64,000 nt of DNA from Nepenthes gracilis (taxonomy: Eukaryota > Streptophyta > Magnoliopsida > Caryophyllales > Nepenthaceae), in contig BSYO01000011.1 of the NCBI GenBank assembly GCA_033239525.1, positions 5,919,973 through 5,983,972 on the forward strand. The letters run 5' to 3'. The notes below the pieces were generated by a model that saw only the letters and a list, made by a program, of their open reading frames with translations, was not told the origin of the DNA and searched no databases. Below, piece by piece: positions 54,663 to 64,000 of this stretch. The position numbers were made by a program, and so were the translations under genes. Position 1 is the stretch's first letter, and every line of letters starts with the position of its first letter.

Positions 54663-55160
54663 TCTGAAACTCCGACAAACAATTCCGCACTTTCTTCGGG
54701 CTGTTCCTCGAGGATTGGGGTTGTAGTCTCGACAATGAAATCAGCCAGTGCCTGTACTTTCACAGCAGGCCTAGGTTGGAATTCGATGTCGAACTCACCC
54801 AACTCGATAGTCCATTTTACCAATCGTCCAGAAACGTCGGGCTTTGGGAGGATTTTTTCAGCGGCTGGCCCGTAAGGACCACTATCCGATGGGCCTGAAA
54901 GTAGGGCCTCAACTTTCACGCGGAGAATATCAGCGCCAAGGCTAATTTTTCTGCGCGTGAGTAACGGGTCTTTGGGTCGGTCAACGTTTTACTCACGTAG
55001 TAGACCGGCCGTTGGGCGTCAGAGTCCTGGCGCACGAGGACAGAACTCAGGGACACCTCCGACACTGCCAAGTAAAGATATAGCTCCTCTCCGCCCTTAG
55101 GTGACACCAACAACGGCGGACTGGCCAAATACCATTTCAGTTCATCGAAAGCGGTTTGGC
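54663..55160 (-). pseudogene. Gypsy F RNase H
   Basis: ASPPLLVSPKGGEELYLYLA, VSLSSVLVRQDSDAQRPVYY, VSKTLTDPKTRYSRAEKLAL and, after a shift near 54916, GRLVKWTIELGEFDIEFQPR with VQALADFIVE are the gypsy RNase H and connection blocks. A one- or two-base shift splits it near 54915. It removes RNA from the hybrid during reverse transcription. Confidence 0.85.
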
Positions 55161-55272
55161 ATTCCGCAGTCCATTAGAACTCGTTGGATTTTGTTCCTCC
55201 AAGGGCTTTAAAGAAGGGTTGGTACTTGTCCTTTGGACGCAAGAGAAGTGGGGCTGTCGCCCATTGGCCCGA

Positions 55273-56010
55273 TTAGTCGTGAAAGTCTTTTACGTTTCGG
55301 GGCGAAGCCATGTTGGCAAGCGCCTTGATCTTCTCTGGGTTTGCCTTGATCTCCCGTTGGGAGACGATGAAATCCAGGAATTTGCCGGAGGCCACTCCGA
55401 AGATGCACTTAGCTGGATTCAGCTTCATGTGATTCTTATAGAGCACCTCGAATGACTCTTCCAGGTTGTGAATGTGGTCGCCGGTAACCTTGCTCTTAAC
55501 GAGCATGTCGTCGACGTAGACCTCTATGTTGCGACCAATTTGTTTTTCGAATATTTTGTTAACCAAGCGTTGGTTGGTTGCTCCAGCATTTTTGAGTCCG
55601 AAAGGCATTACTTTACAGTAGCAGGTGCCCTGATCGGTCATGAACGAGGTGTGCTCCTCGTCCTCTGGGCTCATCCGGATCTGATTGTAACCCGAATAGG
55701 CGTCCATGAAGTTAGCAGCTCATGTCCGGCTATTGAGTTAACCAGTAGGTCGATCCTAGGCAAGGGAAAGCTGTCCTTTGGACTGGCCTTGTTAACATCG
55801 GTAAAATCGACGTACATCCGCCATTTTTCGTTGCTTTTCATTACTAATACGACATTAGAGAGCCAGTCTGGGTATTGGACTTCCTTAATGAAGCCTGCGT
55901 CCAGCAGCTTTTTGACCTCCTCTTGGATGGCGATTAGCTTTTCAACGGAGTGGTTCCTCCGCTTCTACTTGACGGGCTTTCGACTGGAGTCAAGTCCTAA
56001 TTTATGGACC
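55273..56010 (-). pseudogene. Gypsy F reverse transcriptase
   Basis: At 55273-55707 an open stretch reads MDAYSGYNQIRMSPEDEEHT, KVMPFGLKNAGATNQRLVNK, the active site VYVDDMLVKSK, and LNPAKCIFGVASGKFLDFIV. Upstream, one frame away, are NVVLVMKSNEKWRMYVDFTD and PKDSFPLPRIDLLVNS (about 55715-55890). A base change near 55712-55720 splits the palm. Otherwise the polymerase is well kept. Replacement of the usual Tyr in GATYQRLVN by Asn is the only obvious oddity. Confidence 0.92.
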
Positions 56011-56059
56011 ATTATCTCCGCTAGGATTCCAGGCATGTCTGTTGGAGTCCATACAAAAG

Positions 56060-56700
56060 ATCGGCCCGTTCCTTCGCAGGAACGCTACCAATTTATCGCG
56101 TAGTGGTCCGGTAAGTGAGTTGCCGATCTGTACACACTTATCCAGCTCTTCCGGATCCAGTCGGATTAGATCCGTGGATTCTCCGGACTGCGCTTGCTGA
56201 AGAGTTGTCTCATCCCGATGGTCGAGGTCCCCAACTATTCTAGCGCTGCCACTTGGGGCAATCTGTGACATGTAACAGGTTCATCCGGTAACCTGGTCAC
56301 CCAGCACCTCCCCGACACCGTAGGGCATTGAAAACTTCGTTTTGAAGTGTGGAATCAAAGTGACGGCCCCGAACGCTGTCAAGCACGGTCTGTCCAGTAT
56401 GGCGTTGTATACTGAGGGTAGGTCGACTATTAGGAAGGTGAGCGTTCGACTTGCTGTTTTTGGATACGTACCCAAGGTGACTTCAGTGGATAGTCCTTGA
56501 CAGGCACTGGCTCGTTGTCGAGGTCAGAGTATAATGGGCCTTGGCGAGGTTTAGTTGATTCTTTTTTAAGCCTAAATGAAGAAAGCATCCAAGTAAAGCA
56601 AATCTCGAGAACTTCCTTTATCAATAAATACTTGCTTCAATTGGTAGTCTACACTACCGTTAGAAACGAGCGCGGATACAATGAGGCGATCAGCATGGGG
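56060..56700 (-). pseudogene. Gypsy F protease region and pre-RT linker
   Basis: MGTYPKTASRTLTFLIVDLP and SVYNAILDRPCLTAFGAVTL (56340-56475) form the C-terminal half of a retroviral-type aspartic protease, with GVGEVLGDQ after it. The catalytic DxG half should lie around 56590-56690 and is only partly readable, with MIKEVLEICFTWMLSSFRLK in its place. Linker wording follows (DLIRLDPEELDKCVQIGNSL, LVAFLRRNGPIF at 56060-56200). A stop lies near 56278. Confidence 0.8.
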
Positions 56701-56756
56701 GGACACTACATGGGCTAAGTCATCATCACTAAAGCTGATAGTGTTATCCGCCGTCT

Positions 56757-58409
56757 TTATGTTTCTTCTTCCCGACCTTTGTTCTCGCCATGAGATGGGT
56801 TTTTAGCATGTCGGGTGGTAACCATGTTAACCATCCCTGCTGCAACCCTATTTCGGGGAGGAGTCTGCTCCTGCCCCTCTCCGTCAGCTGCTCCAGAGCT
56901 CTGTCCAGGACCCCTGACAAATTTGGTGAGATGACTTCTGCGAATCAGCTCCTCGATCTCCCTCTGCAGTGTCTTGCAGTCCTTAGTTGAATGGCCAGCA
57001 GAGCGATGGAAGTCGCAATACTTCGACTGATTTTCAGAGTCCTTCTTTAGTGGTTTTGGCCATTTTAGAAATTTTTCTCCGCGGATCTGCATGAGGACGT
57101 TTGAGCATGTGTCCGTCAGAGGTGTGAAGATGGTGGGCCCGTAGTCTTTGCGCTCTGGGGGCCAGTCCGGCATTGCTTCTGGCGGGAGTGATCTTCACCG
57201 CTGTACTTTCTCTTCCCTTCTCCAAGGAACGATCAAGGCTGATCCGCCCGTTCTGGACATTTTGTCTCGTTGGCCTCTTCTGTTGCAGCGTAGGCCCGGA
57301 TGATGGATTCCGCCTCTCGAAAGGTCTGAGGATTTTTATGGGCCAGGCGCTTGAAAAAGTCACCATAGGTCAGAGCAGAGATGAAACTGCCTAACTTCAT
57401 CTCCTCTGTAATCCGGGGAATCCGTCTGGCCTCTGCTACAAAACAATCCAGGAATCTCTGTGGGTTCTCTCCCGGTTTCTACTTTATGTGGGAGAGATGC
57501 CATGGCTGCTTCTCTTCCCGTCGACTCGAGGCATATTGAGCCAGGAAGAGATCTGTGAGCTCACAAAAGTTACTGATGGTACCTGAAGGGAGGTGATAGA
57601 ACCAGATTCGGGCATCTCCCTTCAGCGTGAGTGAAAAATAGTGGCACATTGCTGATCTTCCAACCCTTGTAGACTCAGATGGGTGCGAAAGTGATCGAGG
57701 TGGTCAACCGGATCACTGCTCCCATCGTATGAGTCAAGGGAATGCATCTTGAATTTCGTAGGCAGTGGACGGCTCAGGATCTCCGCTGTGAAAGGAGATC
57801 GGTCCAAGTCGATGGCGCGCTCCTCATCTTGGAACACACGGTTCCAGATTTTGTCCACTCGCGGATCTGTGCGATCGGCGTTTGACTATCTTTTGGAGTT
57901 AAAGTAAACTATTAACTCTGTTTTGTCCCTGGAGGGTTCGGCGGTTGTTGGCTCTTGCCTCCGCGGACTGGCGATCGGGAGGCTTACTCCCGGGACCGCG
58001 TTCGTCTTGGCCGAGAGTATCGGAGATTTCTTCTCTCCGGACTCTCCCACGGAGATGTGCTCCCAGAGCGTTCTTCAGGCCTGTTCTGGCCAGGAACGCA
58101 GGCGGAGGCTGGAACTGGATTGCTCGGGATCTCTCGGAGCCTCTTGGGCGCTTCTTTTTTCCTCCGCCACCCTTTTTGGTGGCGGTGCAGGACGGCCACG
58201 GAGGAGCCGCTTGCGATCATTTATTCGTTACGAGTGCAAATGATTTGGAGCAAAAGATTGTTGGCTTGCATCTGCTCCATCAGCTGCTGAAAGTAGGGCG
58301 CTAGCACTCCGCCTATTGTACCATTGACCGTGGCACCAGCAGCGTAGTCCTGGTCGGGATTGGTGGCGTCTCTAGCAGGGTCGCTAGCTTGAGCTCTCGT
58401 GTTCACCAT
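56757..58409 (-). pseudogene. Gypsy F gag
   Basis: ATG 58409 begins MVNTRAQASDPARDATNPDQ, a typical Tat-lineage gag start after the primer site. It is preferred over an in-frame ATG at 58505, which lies inside the LTR. The N-terminal part has a stop at 58221-58223. The capsid core is PFTAEILSRPLPTKFKMHSL, DSYDGSSDPVDHLDHFRTHL (57700-57800), and continues in a second frame after about 57630. The C-terminus (56757-57173) is open, with KFLKWPKPLKKD, a knuckle CDFHRSAGHSTKDC and REIEELIRRSHLTKFVRGPG. The product forms the particle and binds RNA. Confidence 0.88.
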
Positions 58410-58475
58410 TGTGAATGTAGAATCAGACAGTGAAAGAGAGCGTCGTGCGAATTTGTGGTTGGCTTTTGTAAGCGT

Positions 58476-58494
58476 TTCCCACAGACGGTGCCAA
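58476..58494 (-). other. Gypsy F primer binding site
   Basis: Minus-strand TTGGCACCGTCTGTGGGAA touches the 5' LTR end. It is the primer site type shared by plant Tat and Athila elements. Confidence 0.9.
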
Positions 58495-59539
58495 TGATGC
58501 GTCATTGGATCCGAACTTTGAACAAATTCGGACTAATCCGTTTATCCTGGTTCCGGCACCGTTCCCTGAGTTTGGATCCTGCACACCACTAAAAAGAATA
58601 TGAGGTCAGCGTATCGGCGAAAATTTGTCCCACCAAAAACACTCCGACGCTTAAGTCAGTAAACAGCCTTTGAAATACAAGAAGGTTTCTGAAACTGAGA
58701 ATTGAGAAAGGGAGAGAGACTGTGTGTGTATTTTTCCAGATGAAAGAGAGACAAAACTGTCTTCTTGAATCTTGATGGTGGGGAGGCAGTAAACGGCCGT
58801 GAGATGCACATTTGTATGCCTTAGGTTTTTTTAGTGACAGCCGAAAATGGAGAAGTGTCGTTGTGGGCGTCAATAGCTTGCGTGAGTAGCCTTAGTAAGA
58901 GTTTGCGTAACAGGAAGCGTAAGTAATTGAGAGCATGCCTGCAATGAGGATTCCATGGGTTATTTATGGTTGAGAGGGTGATCTTCCTCCTTTGGAAGGA
59001 GTGATGCCCTGCGTGATTCTTGGTTAGCCTGCCTTTCAGAGCTAATGCCAGTTGCCAAATGGATTAAGATAGTTTCCTTCCACGACGGTCAGCGGCTGTC
59101 CAAATTACTTACCTTCCTTCTATGTTTTTTACCGTTGGAGCGCCCTAATTGGCAGGATATTGAAAAAATCTGGCGCCTTCCTTACGAGAAAGGCGCCGAT
59201 TTTGTTAATATCCATTTTTGGAGCCAGCAGAGATCGTGAAAATCGCTAGGAGAGCCGTTGCTGGCCGTCTGATGGATCGTGGACTTAAGTGGGCCTGGCC
59301 CGTAAAAGCCTTTTTTTTTTCCTATTGTTCTGGTGATTGATTCCGCTCGAAAACGCCAAATGACCGCGTCACGCGTTAGCTGTCTTTCGAGTCGCACGAT
59401 CAACGCCATCGTTGACTGTCATGGGCCTTTCAAGCTTTGGGCCCTCGCGTCTTGTTGAGCCGTTTTTACGTTGATCGTCTGGCATACCTTTTGGGCCTCC
59501 GTTGACCATGGGTCATCCCATATTCTGGTGTGCCCATCA
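58495..59539 (-). repeat. Gypsy F 5' LTR
   Basis: 1045 bp, starting TGATGGGCACACCAG on the minus strand. It pairs with 48721-49769. The main differences are a rearranged tract at 59310-59400 and scattered substitutions. Confidence 0.94.
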
Positions 59540-59544
59540 AATTT

Positions 59545-60957
59545 AAATCTTATATACCGTAAACCAATACGAGAGTTTAAAGAATTAGGACTCGTTCCCT
59601 GAATAACCTTTGGGAGAGTGAGAGAGTAGAGAGTATTAAAGGACTAGGTTGTAAAATTATTTTGTAGGGAAGAGATATTCTAAAGGATAAGTTTTAAACA
59701 TTTTTTATGCAAGTTAAATGTTACCGAATTGATATTGAATCATACACATCTTAGACATCAGTAAGTGAATAGATACTTCAAGATTTTGATCTATCAAAAG
59801 ACATCATTGTATTTCTAAGGAGTATGATATTTATAAATGCATAGGACTTATTACTTTGAACACTTTGTGCTTGTTTTTCCTAGAGGTTGATAGAGATTCT
59901 CCTAAAGATGAGTGGCACGATCCACACATGGGGATCACTAATTGTCCTAGTCAGTTGCCTAAAGTGAACTACTATCATACATATTCATGATAGTGGGTTA
60001 TGGATAATAGTCCTTGATTTCTCGATCGTAGAGATAGTGGATGCTTATGTCTCTAATAAGTCATTGCCAAATGATTCATAATTTTGGCTAAGTATTGATA
60101 ATCAACCACTTACCTGAGTAGCTTGACTCACCTTAACTTCCATTACGGACCTACCTTTATTGATTTACCATTTAAGTAACCATGTTTCGATATTAATGTT
60201 TTCAATCACTCAATCATCAAGTCGACCATCTCACATTAATTAACTTATAACTAAAACGTAATGGGTTTTTCTCTAGGTCGTTTGCTCTTGCACGGGTTTA
60301 GTGGCTCTCCCACACTTGACAATCCTAACCCTCCGGTCCATCCACAATTTAGATCAAATTTAAACTTTAAGAATGTAAATAGGATTCCCAAGTCAACTCT
60401 TTATTAATTAATTCTTGATGTTTCTTCCCAAAAAAATTGGCTAGTTGCTTGCATTGTCAAGTCATTTATGTTATGTTACTCATTTACCATTATTTGATTG
60501 GTCAATTATGCAAAGATTCTCTATATTCAACTTGTGTATCAACCACAGAGAATGTATTATAACCTACTAAGTTTTTTGCTCAAAATACAACACTACACAT
60601 TTTCTTTGCTAACTTCAAAAAGGATAGATTTGACTTTAAATTGTTCTCACACTCGAGCATGGAAACCCGTGAGTCTTGGGCTTGAGCTATGTCTGAGGTA
60701 GTGTTTGAGTGCCGGTGGGCTATTTAAGGCACGGCGGTGGTTGATGCTAGCATTCGTGCAGGAGAAAAGATAGACTAGAGAGAAAGAGAGAGTAGAGAAG
60801 AAAGAGGAGAAATGGAAAAAAATATAAGGTAGATCAGTTTATCCTTTTATCAAATTTGTTTGGTATAAGGTCGAGATATATATTTATAAGCCTTATCATT
60901 AGTTTGTTACAGTGTTTGATATGTTTTGTTTTTATTTTGGAGGTTTAAATTCATGCA
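59545..60957. other. Intergenic DNA between gypsy F and copia G
   Basis: No gene or RNA recognised. A promoter-like CTATTTAAGGC (60719-60729) followed by a purine-rich GAGAGAAAGAGAGAG stretch (60775-60810) could be a leader or LTR fragment. I cannot pair it with another copy. Confidence 0.4.
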
Positions 60958-62033
60958 TGTTGAAGGGAATAAATCGTTCCGAATCATAATAATATTTTGA
61001 CCCTTCTGTAAATTTACAGAATAAAAATCTAAGTTATATAATATACGTAAAATATATTATAATCTAAATGTGAATAGTAAATAACGAAATCAATAATAAA
61101 AAAGATGCAATTTTCGCTGATGAAGGAAAATCTTGATAACCGTAACTATTGACTAAAATCGTCCGGGTTTCAATAGTTAGGGAAGATATGCACTATGAAA
61201 ATTAATTTACAGATTAGGTGGTACAGACATTTTAACCTACTTTCGATCTTTTGGTCAATCTCTTTTCACGAACTGTTTGAATTTTCATACACCACTAGAA
61301 CTCAATTTTCATGCCACCAACATCGCTAATGAAGGTTAATTGGCGAAAAGAAGTGTAAATAGTAAAGTAGATATGGTGAGAAAACTTTGGCTAAGAAGCA
61401 TAATAGTCGAAATTAAATTTTCTCAAATGAAGCAATGTAAAAAGGATGAAAGATTTAAGTTTACTCTGAAATGGCCGTCAAAATGCTCAAGCAAATAGTC
61501 ATGGTAAATGAAATAAAACGGCTATATATAGGGAGGCTCAAAAATCTAGGTAAAGAATGTGGCCGTTAGTGAAATACACATCATAGTGCTTGAGCGCAGA
61601 TTAACCGCACAAGGGAGCACTTAGGATTTTATGGGATCTATATCTGACGCTTGAGCACAAATTGAGCGAGCAATGAGCGCAGGGCCTACTGGATTTGGCG
61701 CTTGAGCGTAGGTCGAGCGACCTGCAGACTTAGGTTTACTGGAAACGGGGCTCGAGCATGGGATGGGCGAGCAGCGGGCGCATGCATACTAGAAATGAGG
61801 CTCGAGCTTTGATCGGGCGAGTAGCAGGTGCCATCGTACTAAAAACGAGGCTTGGGCGCACACAAGCGGGCAGCAGGCGAGGCCACTAAGGAAAGGAGCT
61901 CCGGTGTGGTTCAAGTGCACGGCAAGTATGGATACAGGGAGGGCGCTTTAAGTGATACATTCTGATGCAGATCCCCAGCAGAATACATTCGGTGTCAACA
62001 ATAGACCGGACATGGTCACGAAATATGCCAACA
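60958..62033 (-). repeat. Copia G 3' LTR
   Basis: 1076 bp on the minus strand from TGTTGGCATATTTCGTGACC to CCCTTCAACA. Units with the core CTYGAGC start (plus strand) at 61650, 61701, 61751, 61801 and 61851, spaced 50-51 bp, GC-rich inside an AT-rich LTR. Confidence 0.85.
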
Positions 62034-62559
62034 TATAAATGCGTTTAATAGTCTCTTTCTTTGGTAATTCCGTGACAAAATTTCATCCAAAAGATAAAGT
62101 AGAATACAAGAGAATCATACGTTTATACATTACCGAGATAAAACCCGTATATATAAAAATTTACACCTAGTGGATACCAGATACAATACAAACAAAGTAC
62201 GTAAAATATATAAGAGAGCTGCCATACCGAAACAATAGTTGCTGTGCTTGTTCAACCATAGTTAGTACAAGAATAGATAAATACAAAGAGCATAAATAGA
62301 TAACAACTAAGGTGATTGGAATATGAATCAGATAATATAATCAGTAAACATATAATAGAATAACAGAAAGCAGATAGTAGAATCAGTAAACAGAAAATAG
62401 AATCTGAGAACATAAGCGATAACACGAAATAACAGTAAACATAACAGAAAACACAAGTTTTCCCCTATTAGAAACAACGGATCACAATAAACCCCTAAAC
62501 AAGATCAAACACTCCCCCTAAACAAAACAATCCCCTAAACTAGGTACGGCTCCTGTAAC

Positions 62560-63832
62560 AAAGATATGTTCTCTCCCTTTTTGTCATAAAGGACCAAAGA
62601 GGAGGCATCACTCTGAGCCAAAAGAATCGCCGGAAGATGGTTGAGCTGAAGAATGACGAGAAACTTGCTGCTGCAAATAAACGAGCTCATCCTACTGAGT
62701 AGCTATACGAGAATTAAGGCATTCAAAATCGGTAAGGATATCGGCTCACAGCAGAGTGTGTGAAGCATAGAGGCGCTCCTAAGAAGAATAGAGCAGCTCA
62801 AGCCGATTGAAAAGCTAAGAAATTTGACCCAATAGTGCAGAGGAAGAAGAGGTGAAGTGCCGAGGAGGAGCGGATGGGCCAGGACACGAGAGGTCAAGGT
62901 AGGATAAGGCGAAGTAAGACAAGCCACCCTTGGTCAGAAAAGGAGGCACCTCAGGGAGGAGCTCATCAAGAGATTCAGTGGGATCCAGGGAGAACTAATG
63001 AGTGTGTGACTGATTTTGGGCAAACACAGTAGAGGTAATGGGCCGCACAAGTGGTAGACGTGGAAGATCAAAAAATGAGAGTCCTAAACCTTCAACTAGT
63101 TGCTAAATCAGACAACCATGGGAAAGGTTGTCATCATTTTCGAACTCAAAATGAATTAGGATGTGAGAATAGAAGTGGGATGACAGTCAATGGGCTACCA
63201 ACTCAAGAAAGTATAGAGAAATAAAGCCTTACCAAGGGAACGAAAGAGAAGTGAGTGATCGAAAAAATATTTGTGAGTATAATCCGACTAGCAACCATCC
63301 TCCTAGGAGAGAGATACTTGGTTTTGAAGGATCACCCATTCCATTCCATGGGAGAGATATAAAGGAAAGAGGCAATCTCATGGGGGTATGGCATGGAATG
63401 CGAGTTGTAAGGGTAGTCAAACGTTTTTACCCGAGGAAGATTGAGAACCCAAGCTGTTGTTTGGGATAATCCAAACGTGATGCCCCTGCAAAAAAGTAGA
63501 AAATGAACGAGTATGATAATCGTAAATGTTAGAATAAAATTCTTAAACTAAAATGATGGAAGGTGCAAATAAATTGATAAAGACCGGTTCTGTGAACACA
63601 GAAGAAATAGACAGATCGAGAAAAGTAAGGTCAACTTTTCGTTTGAGGAAAAGTTGCCTTTGGAACATATGGGCATTGAAAAAGGTTTCAGCGTCAACAT
63701 TAATGAATTGATTAGGAGTGAAGAGACCACCCAGTTGACGACACTTCCCAACAAATTTGTGAGTAAGGGATTTATGATGAGCAAACATCTGTAAAGCAGA
63801 AACAGAGAAGAATGTAAGGATGTGCCAACCAT
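62560..63832 (-). pseudogene. Copia G third ORF, plant-transposon-protein-like
   Basis: Minus-strand frames read MFAHHKSLTHKFVGKCRQLG, INVDAETFFNAHMFQRQLFL, then EFYSNIYDYHTRSFSTFLQG and a later IPCHTPMRLPLSFISLPWNG block. All have counterparts in copia B (29120-29900). Acceptor-like TTTACAG stands just before MFAHH and TTTTTTGCAG before GGGCATCACG, so the ORF may be spliced, or the AG words may be chance. Several stops show decay. Product unknown. The repeated presence suggests selection in the family. Confidence 0.5.
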
Positions 63833-64000
63833 GGCTCCCTCTTTTTTTTATTTAATTTTTGCAGTGGCAAAAAACACAAGAGAAAGAAAATCGGGCACCA
63901 GCTTCGCCATGTTCGTCTCCACTAATCTGCTCCACGTTGGTTTCTTTTACTCTTTTTGGGTAACAACCAAAAATAAAAACAAATTTGGAACAAATAGCAT

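Larger units (their letters stand above)
48716..59544 (-). mobile_element. Gypsy F: near-complete Tat-like Ty3/gypsy element
   Basis: Minus-strand element, 10.8 kb. LTRs at 58495-59539 (5') and 48721-49769 (3') start TGATGGGCAC and end GCRTCA. AATTT is duplicated (48716-48720, 59540-59544). The primer site TGGCACCGTCTGTGGGAA is next to the 5' LTR. Order is gag, protease, RT, RNase H, second (archaeal-like) RNase H, integrase, 40-bp repeats, an ORF on the opposite strand, 45-bp repeats, polypurine tract. The extra RNase H and antisense ORF mark the Tat lineage. A handful of stops and frameshifts inactivate it, but far fewer than in the other elements here, so it is probably the youngest. Confidence 0.95.
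60958..64000 (-). mobile_element. Copia G: second copia B-family element, 5' part outside the window
   Basis: The 3' LTR (60958-62033) matches the copia B LTRs in start, 50-bp units and end (CCTTCAACA). Upstream on the minus strand are purine-rich tracts (62460-62600, such as AGGGGGAGTG and GACAAAAAGGGAGAG) and the third ORF (62560-63832), in the same order as in copia B. Gag and pol would lie to the right of 64000. Confidence 0.85.

Noticed and set aside
57923..58304. Overlapping plus-strand frames near the gypsy F gag start
   Set aside because: Complement of the gag coding sequence. No motif.
59700..60700. Possible solo LTR between gypsy F and copia G
   Set aside because: No paired copy, TG/CA boundaries or target duplication could be found.

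Overview
The window is plant nuclear DNA, most likely from a eudicot. It carries intact-looking and decayed Ty1/copia and Ty3/gypsy LTR retrotransposons, a PLS-class pentatricopeptide-repeat (PPR) gene, a single AT-hook protein gene and a nuclear tRNA-Ser(GCU). Plant-type primer sites (initiator tRNA-Met, and the TGGCRCCGTC type used by Tat-like gypsy elements) follow several LTRs. Nothing prokaryotic is present. Retroelements fill roughly three quarters of the window.

Layout. (1) 1-3589: a left-truncated, decayed copia element on the minus strand (copia A). (2) 5394-11057: a complete but inactivated copia element on the plus strand (copia 2), with 5-bp target duplication ATCTT. (3) 12141-14000: a minus-strand AT-hook gene with a probable intron in its 5' leader. 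(4) 14285-14990: a decayed AT-rich tandem array with a period near 175 bp. (5) 15950-35266: a three-level nest. Gypsy C (LTRs 15955-16434 and 34789-35261, duplication CCAAA) contains copia B (LTRs 16717-26715, split, and about 30670-31756). The 5' LTR of copia B in turn contains gypsy D (17246-26260, duplication TCGGT). (6) 36542-42657: gypsy E, a GC-rich Tat-like element without pol, with an antisense ORF and a minisatellite (duplication AACCA). (7) 42658-46340: AT-rich, repeat-poor DNA with microsatellites and a 21-bp inverted repeat. (8) 46343-48017: a PPR gene broken by one frameshift, then a tRNA-Ser pseudogene and an apparently intact tRNA-Ser. (9) 48716-59544: gypsy F, a nearly complete Tat-like element on the minus strand (duplication AATTT), with gag, protease, RT, two RNase H regions, integrase, two minisatellites and an antisense spliced ORF. 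(10) 60958-64000: the 3' part of a second member of the copia B family (copia G), cut by the window end.

The most unusual feature lies inside gypsy C. Where most of gag and pol should be, there are two stretches of intron-free host-like coding sequence: a GATA26/27-like transcription-factor segment (about 32040-32735) and a two-KH-domain RNA-binding protein segment (about 33483-34215). They are interleaved with remnants of RT, RNase H and the integrase tail. The first shares one reading frame with the gypsy pol remnant that follows it. This looks like transduction of two cellular transcripts by an LTR retrotransposon.

Second in interest: gypsy E and gypsy F, though not close relatives, both keep a divergent antisense ORF of the plant 'putative gypsy-type transposon' kind between pol and the 3' LTR, each beside short tandem repeats. 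In F the ORF has a clean 79-bp intron and a coiled-coil second exon.
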